A DNA stretch of 64,000 nucleotides from Coleophoma eucalyptorum (Eukaryota; Ascomycota; Leotiomycetes; Helotiales; Dermateaceae), in contig JALRME010000052.1 in assembly GCA_026120035.1 (NCBI GenBank), forward strand, positions 111,859 to 175,858. The letters are read 5' to 3'. The position numbers were made by a program, and so were the translations under genes. Below the pieces are notes generated by a model, which saw nothing but the letters and a program-made list of their open reading frames with translations, ran no database searches and was not told the DNA's origin. This document shows, in pieces, positions 1 to 12,700 of the stretch; the stretch's first letter is position 1; each line of letters opens with the position of its first letter.

Positions 1-1490
1 AGGGTTAAAATTTCAGGAATGATGTGTCCTCTTCCACCACCAGGCAGAATTGAGTGATTTTATACTCTGATAAATAAGCTAGTGACTACCCCTGCTTTAA
101 GAGTGCTGGAGTACGGTTACCAAGCTTTTTCCCTCCATAATCGTAAAGCTTAGTGGTACGGAGTACCTGTCGGTGTTTCGGCCCTCAATAAACTTTCAGA
201 ACACCGACGGATATGTGACATAAGCACTAGGCTCAGAATGTGCTGGGAAAATTGACCTCCTTCCTTTTGCGTCTACCTCCAATAAACAAACGTCATTGCT
301 TCTGTGTAGCCGAAGACTAGAACCTATATAACAACTGTGTCGTCTGTACATACAGATACTAAGCCAAGTAGTAACGTTTAAAAGCCTCCTTTGCGCCTCA
401 TAATAGAAGTGAAGCGTCACGAGTTTAGACTCTGGATTCTACATTAGGTAAAGATGCAAAAGCTGCCAACCATGGTCGTATAGCTCTACCACTAGCAGAT
501 CTCTGTGCCAGTAGGGGTGTCATTTCAGGCAGTTGGAGATCGGTCATGATCAGCAATTCTGCAAGTGACCCTGGAATCAAGTTAGGGCCACTTTTGCTAT
601 TCAAGTAAAATCACTAAAAGCAAATTATGACTTTTCTATAGTTAGTCGTTACCGGTATCTTAGCTTATATATTTTACATTTGCCGAACAATCAAGTATAT
701 TGCTTGAGTTATCTTGCATATAACCACCCTACTGGGTTGTTATTTGATGTATTTAACAAAAGTTTTGTTCTATATTCTTTCTATGCTCAAAGTACTCTGT
801 ACATCATACTATATAATTCATAAATTGAAAGGGTCAAGGAAGAGTCTATAAGAGTTTCATTGCAGTCGATGCACTATCTCATAGCTTGTGTTATAATGCG
901 TATAGAGGCTAGCGCACCTCTCGCTTTTAAATAGCCTGGTAAGGATCGTAATCGGACAGGGTAATTACTTGGTATAACAGGTCTTTCATAAGAACAAGGG
1001 TATTTCCGTACCCGTTGCTAGGAAAATGAGCCGGAACCTTATTGAGCATCCACATTTAATTTACATGAGAGTGCGTGCACGGTTAGTTGGGTTCGTTTGA
1101 CGTCATTGAAATTGACATGTACATATATCACCTCCAGACCACCTTTAGGCATGATAGTTCTTGCAAACATAGTAACTAATCAGGGCTCGTTTGAAGCCAA
1201 TTGTTATAACGCGCTCTTATTTACCTTTATTGGATGTCATTAAATTAGAATGGTTTTATTACACTTTGTGTTAATCCGACCTAGATCTTAAAATTGATCG
1301 CCAGGCCGATGTCGAGCGATAGGCGATCTTAGTGCTTATTTGATATGTCACTGTCCTGACAAGCTATACGGCTAGCTAATATATAAGAGTTTCCATCCCA
1401 CTCAAGAGGGAAAAGTTTTCCATTCCCTTCTTACTACGCTCCTCACCATATCTGAACGAAGTACACCTCTTCACAGAACAGTCATATACG
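1..1490. other. intergenic, no gene seen
   Basis: This stretch is AT-rich and holds no open frame longer than about 75 codons and no recognisable domain. Its last 150 bases are the likely promoter and 5' leader of the GH105 gene that starts at 1491. Confidence 0.6.
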
Positions 1491-2992
1491 ATGTATATCT
1501 CGACATTCCTCTCCCTCTTGCATTTTGGTGTCGCAACTGCTTTTCTCAAGGAGCGTGTGGCTAGCCGTTATGCCAGCCTTAATTCCATTCCAGGAGCGCA
1601 GGCGATGCTCGAAAGCATTATCGAGCGGGAGCAAGGCGTCACACTGAGCTCGTCTGTAAAGACTAGTGTTATTGAGAGTGGTTTATTGCTGATGGGTATC
1701 AACGCGGTGTTGGAGGGTATGAATTTGAGTCTTGTGCAAAAGGCCAAATATGAAGCATATCAAGAAATAGTCATCTCCGGTACCATTCCATCGCTGTTAA
1801 ATGTCACAGCAGATAAGGCCACTCCGCTAGATGAGTTCAGCGTGGGGACACAGCTTATCAAACAGTAAGTTGGCGATAATGAACATTTGTAGCAATATAA
1901 CAACGGATCGGTTTCTAATTTCCCCAAGATATCGTAAGACCGGAAATGAGACTTTACTAGCTCCTATTCAGAGCTTGCATCAAGCCGATCTTATACGAAA
2001 TCGTCAGCTCGATGGTAGGTTTGAAGTTAAATTCCTTCTTTCACATGATCATACCTCCAATTCCGCAGAGATATAGCACGATATATCATTTACACCTCAA
2101 CCTAGGTTCTTACTGGTACTATATCTACACCAACGTCACAACTCAAGATGGCCTCTTCTCCATCCCCTCCTTCCACTCCCTCTACGCGCGTGAGTTTGAC
2201 GAAGAAGGTGCCTTGGCTGCTTATGATACAGCTGCACTTCAGTTTTCTAATATTGTTGATCGCTGCCTTGCCAAATCCACCAATCTGCTTTACCACGGCT
2301 ACGATCCCACCTACCGTTTTCCCACTTGGGGCAACCTCACTGCTCGTGGCCATTCCCAGAGTATTTGGGGCCGGGCTGTTGGATGGACATGTACAGGTCT
2401 TCTTAGTACCCTCGAAGCGATTCCTGATTTGCCGGCCACCCAAGCAGTGCGAAAGGAGCTGCTCAGTATCTTCGCCCAGCTTATGACCGCACTCGTCAGG
2501 ACACAAGATATGTCAGGGGCTTGGTGGCAAGTGATGAATATGCCCAATCGCACAGGCAATTACCTTGAATCGAGTGCGACCGGACTCTTTGCACACGCGA
2601 TGCTGCGCGGCACACGCTTGGGGTACTTAGGTACCCTGGAAAGCAGAGAGAATGGTGACGCGTTTACTATGGAACAGTATAAGACGAGCGCGGAAAAGGC
2701 GTATGCGTGGCTATTAGAGAACGCAATTCTGGAACTTGGAAATGGAACTGTCGGGTATAATTTAACAGTGGATGTGTGTTCCATTAATTCCACAACAGGC
2801 TTTGAGGTTGGAAATCATTCATTTTTCACCCCTTTCTTACATAAGTTGCTCGTTAATGCGCTCGAGCCTTTTTGGATGTTTAATAACACAATGCGATAGT
2901 ATTATGTTACACAACCACTGAAGCAAAACGGTCTGCTCGGCGAAGTTGGGTTCATGCTCACTGACGTCGAAAGGGAACTCGCCAAAATGTAA
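1491..2992 (+). CDS. secreted GH105-type unsaturated rhamnogalacturonyl hydrolase
   Basis: Four exons (1491-1864, 1929-2014, 2106-2806, 2900-2992) give 417 aa in frame. The first 18 or so residues form a signal peptide. Family landmarks are YWYYIYTN, QDGLFSIPSF (with the Asp expected in the active site), GRAVGWTCTGLL, SGAWWQVMN, NYLESSATGLFAHAM and a final YYVTQPLKQNGLLG, in the order of an (alpha/alpha)6 GH105/GH88 hydrolase. Known members remove the unsaturated uronic acid that pectin or rhamnogalacturonan lyases leave on oligosaccharide ends. The last intron (2807-2899) has a weak donor, GTTGGA, but splicing there joins GFE to YYVTQP exactly as in the family; without it the frame meets TAG at 2897-2899. 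GH88 is the alternative. The gene looks intact. Confidence 0.92.
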
Positions 2993-3217
2993 TATATCTT
3001 GACTGAAAATGCATCAATATCATTTATGTATTACCAACATCTTCCTTTCTCGCAGAGTATGAAGATGAAAAGTTATGTATTATAGAGATTTCCTTGGATC
3101 TCATCCTTAGTGAGATAGAACGAATACGACCGTAGCTACAGATGATATAGGCATATTGGAGGATATTCAATCATAACCTATCCATATTTTAGTCTACTTG
3201 AGTTCCTCTCCGCACAA

Positions 3218-4439
3218 CTAGCTAAGCGCAACTACTGCAGTAATAATAGCAACCAAAACTAATCATTATCAGCTTGAACTTTGAAAGACTGTATTGCCCT
3301 ACTTACCTCCACCGGCAGTTGCGATATATGTAGCAATTACCCAGGCTTCTTCTGGATTGTCAAACCTTACCATGTACCAGATTCCTATGGCAAGGCTGAG
3401 AGCCACCGGTGTGCTGGCAAGCGCCATAATTCTGTAGGACGACCACGACATTAGTAATTGCAAAGAGTATACCCCTTCCTTAGAGTCATATGTATCCGAG
3501 TTCAACTGTTTATGGATCCAAGGCTTCCATGCTTCGTTGATACGCGCATCCTCTCGTGCTTTCGCATAGCCAAAACTATCTGCGTATAGCTGCACCAGTG
3601 CGTTCTCAGTCCGCTCATCAATCCTAACTTGAGAATGAAAGCCGTCTACTGTGTGGCACTATGATCTAGTTAGTAGATGCAAAATCAAGTGATGCATTGA
3701 TTTTAGTTCATGGCCAGGAGTTTAAATTCCATACCCGGTAAATCGAGAACCCGGAAACATATTTTAACGAAAAGATTGCTGCGGGACCTAGAAGTGCTTT
3801 GGTTCCTGAGCGAATAGCCTCGCACAAGTCCCGTTCTGGCCATATAGGTATGTTTATCTCGTCTGGAGCTGTGGTGTGCTTGCGAAACTTGCCAAGAATA
3901 AGATAAGTTGGGCCTAATTGGCTTCCAGCTGATGTAAGGGCCCCCCGGTTATACACAGCATCGTGATCCTGTGGTTGCTCTCGGGCGCAGAGAATTGGCC
4001 TTAGTATCGTATCTCCTATGGCCATGCCAATTCTAGCACGCCCTAACTGGATCGAATCACTACCAGTACGTTCCAGATAGTCATTAATATATGCTGTTGT
4101 CATCCGTGATGTTGGTAGATTCCAGCTGAGCACCTCATCTAACTCGGCCACGGGTTCATCATCCTCTCGATTAGGAACTCTAGTAAGAGAATCCTGATGG
4201 CGGATAAAACGAAGACCACCACCATTGGGAGAGAAAAGAGTACTCCATGATCCGGTTTCACTAAAGCGAGGGATTTTGAAATTACGCTGAGCGAACTTGG
4301 TTGCTTGAAGAAGCTTGTTACGAGGCTGTTGTGTAGTGGCTAATGCTGGAGAACTACGATTAGGCTGCTCAGGAGGAGGTGTCTGATGTTGCGGAGTCTG
4401 AACTGAGGACGTCGGCTGCGATTCTGTTTCATTGGCCAT
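3218..4439 (-). CDS. unknown protein with C-terminal membrane anchor
   Basis: Exons 4439-3735, 3658-3307 and 3234-3218 give 357 aa in frame. The N-terminal 60 residues are Ser/Thr/Pro/Gln-rich and probably disordered. A globular middle follows (about 80-260), and the last 60 residues hold two hydrophobic helices (RIMALASTPVALSLAIGIWYM and WVIATYIATAGGVVALS). A strong donor, GTAAGT, at 3306 suggests that the last five or so residues come from a 17-base terminal exon; if it is not used, the protein stops at 3299 with GGGK. I recall similar fungal proteins with SWSSYR before the membrane segment, but I know no function. The start is the only Met that gives the full polar N-terminus. Confidence 0.72.
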
Positions 4440-5564
4440 AGTGCGAAATTCAATCTGTGTAGTGGTAGGTTGGCAGTCTAGTTTAAACCTTACGAGAAGT
4501 TATCCTCCCAACTGGAAGGCTCCAGCGACTCAATTCGCGCGCGTGTGCGAGTTGACTGAGCTCGCTCCACCAGAAGGAACAAGTGACCTGATTGGAAGAG
4601 CTACAGCCTCCACGGAGAGTAAGCTTTGCGGGTTTATTATGGCAGGTGGGTTCGTTCTTTGAGGGGTCGCGATTGCAGAGAACAGGAACAAAAATGAATT
4701 ATACACAATTCTGCAAGATCAAAGGATAAGCCTCGGAAAGGGAATAACGAGTGGAAGTCTGGCCCGTTCGTGGCTGCTCGGAGGTGGCTGGCTCCAATGA
4801 ATTCCGCAGAGCCCCCTGATCATTGGGATTGATTGATGCTGAAGCAAAGCACCCACTTCCGTATCACGTAAGATTTGTTGTGGAATTCGGGCAAGGGACT
4901 CTGCTGGCGGTTGGCGGTTGGCGGTTGGGGATTTGGTAAGCGAGGCTGAACGAGTAAACATGTGGAGGGAGGTGTGATTTTACCTTTTTAACACACATTT
5001 ACGTCTATAACAACAGTATCTCGCTTCAGGAACAGAGCAGAACCTCCATCTTCCAACAGCAAGAGTTGCCGTTATGAACCGTAGCCTACTCATCTGACGG
5101 TCCCGTCTAGGTAGGACATTTAGAATACTCTACACTAGCGTTTTTCTCTTTCATCGAAGCTGCCACTGGTGTTCGCCTTACACTCATTGTGCAAGATCTG
5201 AGCTAGGAAAGAATTTCGGCATGAAGTAAGAATCTCTCGCGATAAATTCAAAGTAATCATGGAGCTCGAGATTTGCAGCCTATTTTTAGCAGTTTATGAA
5301 CTGCGCGAATCTTGATGTTCTTATGCTAACGTGTTGAATATTCTCCAAATTGAGAGCGGAGATGACACGAGTTTGAAGAGGTATGGTGTTATTGCTTATG
5401 AATAGAATAGAGCATAGAGGACTTTCTGGATTTGTTTGCCATTTTGTCGACTGAACATTTCCAGCCAGCTCAGCTTCTGATAGTATCCGTGAGCGGTTAG
5501 GTCCCAGGAGTGAGGATTACACGTTGACACCTATCACTAGGGACTTGGTTCTAGCTATGTGTAT
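4440..5564. other. intergenic, no gene seen
   Basis: The region lies between the heads or tails of two minus-strand genes. Open frames at 4432-4662 (+) and 4719-4961 (-) are short, have no domain and overlap the likely promoter of the 3218-4439 gene. The segment 5330-5530 has a minus-strand open frame just past the regulator's stop that could be an unrecognised 3' exon, but no motif supports it. Confidence 0.5.
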
Positions 5565-6797
5565 CTAAATATCAGGTGCTACGCTGGTACAAAAAGAAGT
5601 GCGCAACTGATGATTGGAACACCATAAGTACCAGTCTTTCAAGAGTCCTTCATAACCTAAATTCTCTAGACCCCCACGAAGGTCAATCATTTGTTTAACC
5701 CCAGCAATATGAGCATTGTATTCCGCCTGGCTGTCCCTATTCTGTATATCCTTCAGCTATCTGAAATTGGCAGGACGGAAACAGAACATACGACATTGAA
5801 GCTCATCGTCATAAATATGACAGAAAGAATATCTTCATCGGAGATTTCAGATGATGTTGAAAGGTGCTTGCCAATAGTTTGGATAGCGGCAAGTTTCATA
5901 GGCAAGCAGGTGCTTGACGGTACCTGGCGATAGTCTAGTTCTAGTTGAGCTGCATACATTCGAGCTCCTAAAAATAGTGCTGTATAAAGCACCGGTGGGT
6001 ATTCACACGCGCTATAAAATAAATGAGGGCTTAGGTAGCGAGGACGGTTATTTCCCAGGGAATTTAAGCGTGCCATGAAAAGAAGGTCGACTTTAAAGAC
6101 ACCATTAGCGATTGTCCCGTAAGAACAAGAGCTCAAAAAGTATAAGAAAGAGAAGGACTATAAACGTCTCAAAATAACGGTTATAACTTTCCTTGAGTAA
6201 TCAAAAATTACAAAATCATTCTGGGCAAGATAATTGAATGTCTATACTTACAGTTCCGGAACAAATATTCAGTAACACTACCACCTTGAGCGGGAAGCAG
6301 GCCCTCCAGTGGGCGTTCCATTCGTAACCCAGCCTATAGTCATAAAAAAGCCTCATTAGTTTGAGGAGTTTTACATTATATATAGTAAATTGAGGATTAA
6401 TGGTACCCTTCGATCTCCATGCAACGCCAGGTTTAAGAACCTATTGTACGAAACAGACTCCAGGGGCTTTTGTCGAGTCACTTGGAAGGTTGGTGGCAGC
6501 TGTTTTGAAGGTGACTGATCCTCTAATGGGGAAGTATTTAAAGGTATGTTCAGGTCCACATGTGGCGGTGATGAGGGACGACAAGAGTTTTGATAACCAC
6601 GACGCAAGCATAAATCGCATGGAAACTTGCGATTGCACTGAAAGCATGCATGATTAGTGAATATTCAGACTTGGAGATCAAGGAAAAATTACTTTCTTCT
6701 TGTTTATATGGCAACGAATACAGGAGAGAATAGCGCGATGCCTGGTGTACAGCTTGTTTGACTCCATGGTCACCCCAGGACTTGCAGGAGACTGCAT
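5565..6797 (-). CDS. Zn2Cys6 fungal transcription factor, five exons
   Basis: No single frame shows this gene. Exons 6797-6693, 6637-6407, 6333-6252, 6090-5792 and 5726-5565 keep phase and give 292 aa. Residues 26-54 hold six Cys spaced C-x2-C-x6-C-x5-C-x2-C-x8-C, an exact binuclear zinc cluster, with the first intron falling between the Lys run and the third Cys. Later exons carry the helical middle region of this class (PPVLYTALFLGARMYAAQ, SSEISDEDILSVIFMTMSF) and the conserved AHIAGVKQMIDLRGGLENLG. Such factors bind DNA through the N-terminal cluster and often control nearby catabolic genes; the dehydrogenase at 7266-8291 lies upstream on the same strand. The protein is shorter than usual, so the 3' end may be truncated or miss an exon. 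Upstream Met 6767 is an alternative start; a TGA lies in frame just before 6797. Confidence 0.8.
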
Positions 6798-7265
6798 AGT
6801 AGAATGTCAAATTTCGATTGTGATTACAGTCTTGAATATGCGCAGATAGGATATTTATGATAAAATACACTTAGTGTACTGTCTCTATGGGTAATATAGA
6901 CATAACACTTTACAACGACGTGGTGAGAGCGGCTTACCTTTTGTCAGCCTGCCCAGCCTCATTACATATACGATAGTCATTCGGGCCAATAAGAGTAAGT
7001 GAGCGGTGATAAGTGGATCCTCGAGTTAAAAATACAGTAAGCATCTTAAATAGTGTTTGATTTTAGATGATTGGTTGGCAGAATACTTCGAAATCAGGCC
7101 CCGGTCCTTGGCATATGTTTGCACCCCTAACGTGTATATCTCCCAAAACAAATGCAATAGCCACCAAGAGACTTTGCTATCAAGTCGGGTCGTACCTCCT
7201 CCTTATCCATAAAATAATGTGAACCAATTCATTTCTGTTGAGCGTATGCTGGAATAACGTAGGTG
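6798..7265. other. promoter region of regulator / 3' flank of dehydrogenase
   Basis: The 468 bases hold no supported gene. They must contain the promoter of the minus-strand Zn2Cys6 gene and the terminator of the dehydrogenase. No clear TATA element is seen. Confidence 0.45.
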
Positions 7266-8291
7266 TTAACAAGAAGCCAGACTTCTGCTACCGTCGACCA
7301 CGAGGCCAATTCCAGTAATGTACCTAGCAAGGGGACTGCAAAGAAAAATTATAGCATCAGCAGCTTCCCCTGGGGTTGCAAGCCTTTTCATAGGAGTTGC
7401 ATCCGTCAGGACCTTTACAACGTCTTCAGTCGCGTTTGGATGACTTTTAAATCCTTCGGTGACGGTATAGCTAACCAATAGGCTATTGACCCTAATTCCA
7501 TCTGCCGCGTGATCAAGTGCTATATTCCGAAAGCATTTAGTATGTACTTTTCTTATTAATAGAAACAGTTAATAGCTGCAGAAAGGAATAGAATTACCAG
7601 CAGCCTTTGTCATCCCATTTCGTGCAAAGGTAGACGGAACGTAGGAGCCACTCAATGGCATAGCAGAAAGAGCCGCCGCAGACGATACATTTACGATGCA
7701 TCCTCTCTCACATTTTTCAACTGTCGAAATAATTCCCTGAATGTCTTTGCGCGGCTGTTTCAACATTACCTTAATTTCTTCACGGGTGCATAAAAAGCTA
7801 CCTCGTTGGTTCGTATTGGTTATCAGGTCAACATCACCAGTGCTCACCTCTGCGAAAGGTATAAACTTTTGGGCTATCAGCTGCATAAAACAACATGTCA
7901 GTAGAGAACTAGAAAGGATATTAAGGAACGTACTCCTGCGTTATTGACAGCATAGTCAATTTTCCCAAACTTTTCGACGCTATTCTGGACCAGATCCAGA
8001 ATGTCACTTTCCGACCCGATGTCAGAGACCACTACCAGAGATTGGAACTCAGGGTTCGTGGCATGTTCTCTGGCTTGGGTTGCAGTATTCTGAAGATCAT
8101 CTTTGTCACGGCCAGACAGCACAAGCCCCCTGACCCCAGCGGCAGCAAAAGCTATCGAGGTTGCCTTGCCAATACCTTTGCCTATTAAACAGTGTTAACT
8201 GAAGAAGCAAAGGTGTTTTGAGTGAATAAAAGTAGGCTTTCTTACTTGCTCCAGTGACAAGAGCAACTCCTGGAAGACTAATAATGCCCAT
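7266..8291 (-). CDS. short-chain dehydrogenase/reductase with altered active site
   Basis: Exons 8291-8246, 8181-7934, 7880-7598 and 7519-7266 give 276 aa in frame. The cofactor loop TGASKGIG lies at residues 13-20, NNAG at 95-98, the catalytic Ser region VNVSSAAA near 162-169 and Tyr at 178 in SGSYVPST. The classical motif is Y-x-x-x-K, but here residue 182 is Thr (codon ACC at about 7632), so the Lys that lowers the Tyr pKa and binds the nicotinamide ribose is absent. The C-terminus (TPMKRLATPGEAADAIIFLCS, ITGIGLVVDGS) is typical of classical SDRs, which reduce or oxidise small alcohols and ketones with NAD(P). The frame is otherwise intact. It is either catalytically impaired, changed in role, or in early decay. 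The substrate cannot be told. Confidence 0.92.
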
Positions 8292-8371
8292 TTTGGGAAT
8301 ATGGGTAAGATAATTTGACGACTGGGTCTGAAGAAGTTGATTGATTATGAATTTGAGACGAGAGGCAATGG

Positions 8372-8382
8372 CTCTTATATAG
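8372..8382 (-). promoter_or_regulatory. TATA-like element of the dehydrogenase gene
   Basis: On the minus strand this reads TATATAAGAGC, about 80 bases before the ATG at 8291, a normal distance for a fungal TATA box plus a short leader. Confidence 0.45.
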
Positions 8383-9742
8383 AAATCTAGAAATTCGCAT
8401 TACACAATATCAAAGTTACTACTCTCAAATCAGAGCGCTAATTGACTTTGTAAAAGATATCAGGTATAGAACTCAACGTGGTAAATGATACCTGTGCTTA
8501 TCTATTTGCAAAGGTTTATTCATGTCTCCACTTATCTCCGACATAGTAAGAGTCCTTTCAACAAAAAGTGAAGCATGTGCCGCAGGTGAGATAAGCTTAT
8601 CAAATTTGATGTCAGTTTGCAAAGAAAGTGGGCATGTGACGGCTAGAGTTAGGTGTCTTATCTACTGTTAGGCTAGAACGGATGCCTCTCTTTGAACTTG
8701 GTGCATATGCAATAGTTTAGAAATTGAGGGACTTGCAATTTCTACGATGGTATTGGGCCAAAAGCCACCCAGGTTACTCTTTTGTGGACGCAATGACAAA
8801 GATCAACTAAGTAGTTAAATCAATTATGCAAAGTACAATCTATGGTTATGTATTGATGAAAAGTTCATAGTTAAGGAGTTTAAAATCTCTAGGTATTCTT
8901 TTGCTATATAAACTGCTCTTCAACAATAGCCCAGAGACAAGATGGCTAAAATAAAAGAATGTGAAAATCGAAATCTAACATTTGTTTATCTAGCTGAAGC
9001 TACGACCAGACTTAACAGGTGGATCGCCCAACAAGGAACAAAACATAATATTCTGATAGATAAGAAGCAAGCCATTATTTCCAACAGTGAAGTTCAGACC
9101 TGCAAAGAAAAGGCTCGGTTTATTTCATCCGCCTGCCAAATGTTTTTTTCAGTTCACCAGAACACAACCCGTGCACCCACTGGGAGCATACAACGCCCTG
9201 GACATTTCTTGGTGCTATGGTGGATGCGTACTAGTGCATTATTTAGAGGATTAGAGGTCCTCATTAGAACATTTGTTAGTTGAAAGTGGAGACAAGCAGT
9301 GGAGATGATTGATACCTAAATAAAAGATGTCATTTACTAAGGCCAACAATGGGAAGCCATCCAGATGGTTCTATAAGACTCATTACCATATTCTCACACG
9401 GTGAGAAGTATCCGTGAAATCACCATGTAACAAGCAACCACCGAAGCTATGCCAGGAATATTTGAGCGAGTTGGTATGGAAGGGAGGTGACTGCTACTCC
9501 TTTGCATTGGACTTCAAACTTACTTCAGTCGTAGCTTTTCTCCTAGTCCATGTAATCGTCTCCAATCTCCTTCTTGTTCGTCGCGCTGAACGCCCTCGGT
9601 GCTCTGAAATATCCTAGAGCTCCGCCAATCCCAAGCTTATGAAAGCCGTCCTTATCATCCAAGAAGGGCTGATTTGAGATAACCTTCGACTATCGCACTT
9701 TTATAGGTAGCTGGCGCTAACATTAGCTTTGACTAGACCGAT
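8383..9742. other. intergenic with one doubtful small ORF
   Basis: A plus-strand frame at 8942-9283 (113 codons) begins ACAAGATGG about 30 bases after CTATATAAAC, so a small expressed gene is possible. The product has no signal peptide, domain or recognised relative, and its composition is not clearly coding. A second frame at 9414-9617 contains one hydrophobic stretch (VVAFLLVHVIVSNLLLV) and is equally unsupported. Nothing else is seen. Confidence 0.3.
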
Positions 9743-12700
9743 ATGCCAAAGGCCACCTACTCCGCTGTGGCAACTGTAGTAGCAATACTATTCATCCCCC
9801 TACTCATTCTCGTGAACCGCGCAATCAACCAACGCCGGCAGAATCGTAGAGGGATTCCGCATGGGCTATTGCGCATCCCTGGCTTCGGAGACGCAAAGAA
9901 CGAGCAACTTGGTGCTGGGGTTGAGTGCGTTGCCTGTCGATTATTCTTCTGTTGCTTTGTAGTCGAGCAGACTAACAAATCGAGTCACAGTATCATTTTC
10001 GTCCATGGGCTTGGATCAGATCCTGTTAATTCTTGGTCGATTCTGCCGGAGGAAGCAGCAGAGTATGCACATACTCACGATTCGAGCAAGCGCTCTGTCA
10101 ACTGGATCACGGACTTTTTGGTTGAAGACTTGAACAGATGGAGGCCACAAATCACAAAATCTATCCGGGTTTACTGGTATAGTTACAACTCTGAGTGGAT
10201 GTTTGAAGCGCCTGTTGTCACAGTAAATAGCTTAGGTTAGGGTCTACTTGACGCCATTGCAACTGAGCGTACGATTGGGCCTACTATGCAGGACCGCAGG
10301 ATTATATTTGTGGCACACAGTCATGGAGGCCTAGTTGTCAAACAAGCGCTCTTGACCGACTTCCTGGCAAAAAGTGCTTCTGGCGTTACTTCACACACAG
10401 ATGGTATCTTGTTCTTCGGGACTCCCCACCAAGTGTCGGATTTAGCAAGCCGTGGGCGTTTCATGGCTATGCTTCTTAATGTATGGGGTTCCGATGGCGA
10501 TATACTGGAGTTCGTTAAGCCAAATTCTAATGCAAGCTGGGAATTACACGGCTCCTTTGCAGACATTCTAGAGCAGGCGAAAGATAGGAACTATAGACCT
10601 ATTCACATTTGGAACTTTTATGAGGAAATTAAGACCCCTATCGGCTTTCGTCTTTCTCCTCGTCTTATAAGAAGACCATCATAACTCAAGGGCTAACTAC
10701 GCCGACTGATGATAGTTCAGATTGTAAAGAAAGATTCTGCGACTTTCAAGTATCCAAATTGTCAAAACTTGCCTTTCCAACGAGACCACAAGCAACTAAA
10801 TAAATTTAGTAGCCCAAATACAGATTACAAAAAGGTTCTCATGGCGATTACAACATGTATTGAAGGAAATGGGAAGTTCCCCACGCCAAAGGACGATATA
10901 GATGGTCGGTTGTCTTATTGTAGTACTAATTAACAAGACTGATAAAGAATAGCCTGTATACGCTCTCTCTGCTTTTCCGATATTGACTCTCGTCGGCATA
11001 ACATAGTCACAGCCTATAAAAATATAGGTGATTGCCTGTTTGCAACGCCAGCGTTCCAGCTGTGGCAAAATCAAGATCATCTGCCGTATCATAATGGCGT
11101 GTTATGGATCAAGGGCAAACCAGGAGCCGGGAAGTCGACTCTGATGAAGCATTTATGGTTACACTGCAAGGAGAAATTTACAGACTATGCCATTGTGGCC
11201 TATTATTTCAATGCTCGAGGTAATCAACTTGAGAAGAGCCCTTTACGTATGCTACGTTCCGTAGTATCCCAATGGCTTGGCCAAGATCGGTTGTTATGTG
11301 AACGCTTCATTCCACTACTTATTGATAAACAGAGAAAACACGGAGACCATTGGGAATGGCATTCTGGTGAACTTAAAGATGCCTTGCTTTCTCAAGTAAA
11401 GGACAGTCAGTCCCAGCCCTTAGTCCTCCTCATCGATGCTTTGGACGAGTGCAATGATACAGAGGTGCGAGACATTATATCATTTCTTGAGTTACTAAGT
11501 CAAAACGCTGTTAACTCTAAGACATCCTTGCATATCTGTATCTCTAGCCGCCGTTACCCGCATATTAGCATGAAAAAGAAATTGGAGTTGGTTGTGGAAT
11601 ATGAAAGAGGGCACAAGCAAGATATTGCAAGATTTGTCCAAGACAAGCTAAGGGCAAGGGATGAAAGTATCGAGGACGAGCTTATCCGAAAATCAGAGCA
11701 TGTATTTATGTGGATTGTGCTCCTCATCAAATTGCTGAATAAAGCGTATGATCGTCGCAAGGTCAAGGCTATGGATAGTAAGCTCCGTGAGCTCCCAGGC
11801 GATCTTGACGCTGTGTTCGCTACTATTTTAGGCAAAGACAATCCAGTCAGAGATGATCAAGACCGAAAGTAAACTATACTCATGTTTCAATGGGTGCTAT
11901 TCGCAGATTGTTTACTGAAGCCGGAAGAATTATACTTCGCTGTGTTGGCAGGAACCGCGATAGAGGAAATAGGGCCTTGGGACATATTACGAGAGATGGA
12001 AGAGACAATCGAGAAATATATTATGGACACCTCGAAAGGGCTTATTGAAGTACGCAAGGGTGAACACGGACCGTGCAATTTATTCACGGGTCTGTAAATG
12101 ATTTTTTATTACGAAATAAGAGGCTTCAAAATCTGGATCCTTCGCTCCAGCGGCACCCTATTGGATCTGGTCACGGTTCTCTAGCAACCTGTTGCTTGTC
12201 TTATATTTTAATGGTAAAGGGTGAACCTTTTGAGCCTTCAGAAGACGATAGGGAGCAAGCAAAGAAGGATTTAGACATCCAATATCCTTTCCTGAAGCAT
12301 GCTTCTATGTGGTTTCTCGGCCATGTCGAGAAGGCACAAAGGGATGGTATTGTGCAACATGCTCTTCTGGCGCGTCTAAATGAGAACTCTAAGGATCTTA
12401 GAAGGTTAGGGGCTTTCCACGACATCTTTGAAGATTATGACAGTTTACGATATGGTAAAGGAATAAGTCTGCTATATACCGTTCACTATATGGCTACCAC
12501 GAACTGGTACAGAGTATTCTGCTTGGGCATAAGGCCGACATCAACGCCCAGGGTGGGCAGTACGGCAGCGTTCTGCAGGCGGCAGCAGTTTTTGGAAACA
12601 AGACTGTAGTACAACTACTTCTCGAGTATGGGGCCGAAGTGAATGCCCAGGGCGGGTACCACGGTAGCACGCTCCACGCAGCGGCGGGGAGCGGGAAGGA

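Noticed and set aside
10220..10245. Short intron to explain TAG at 10238 in the NLR
   Set aside because: The only GT-AG pairs around it enclose 18-30 bases, too short to splice, and other lesions exist in the gene.
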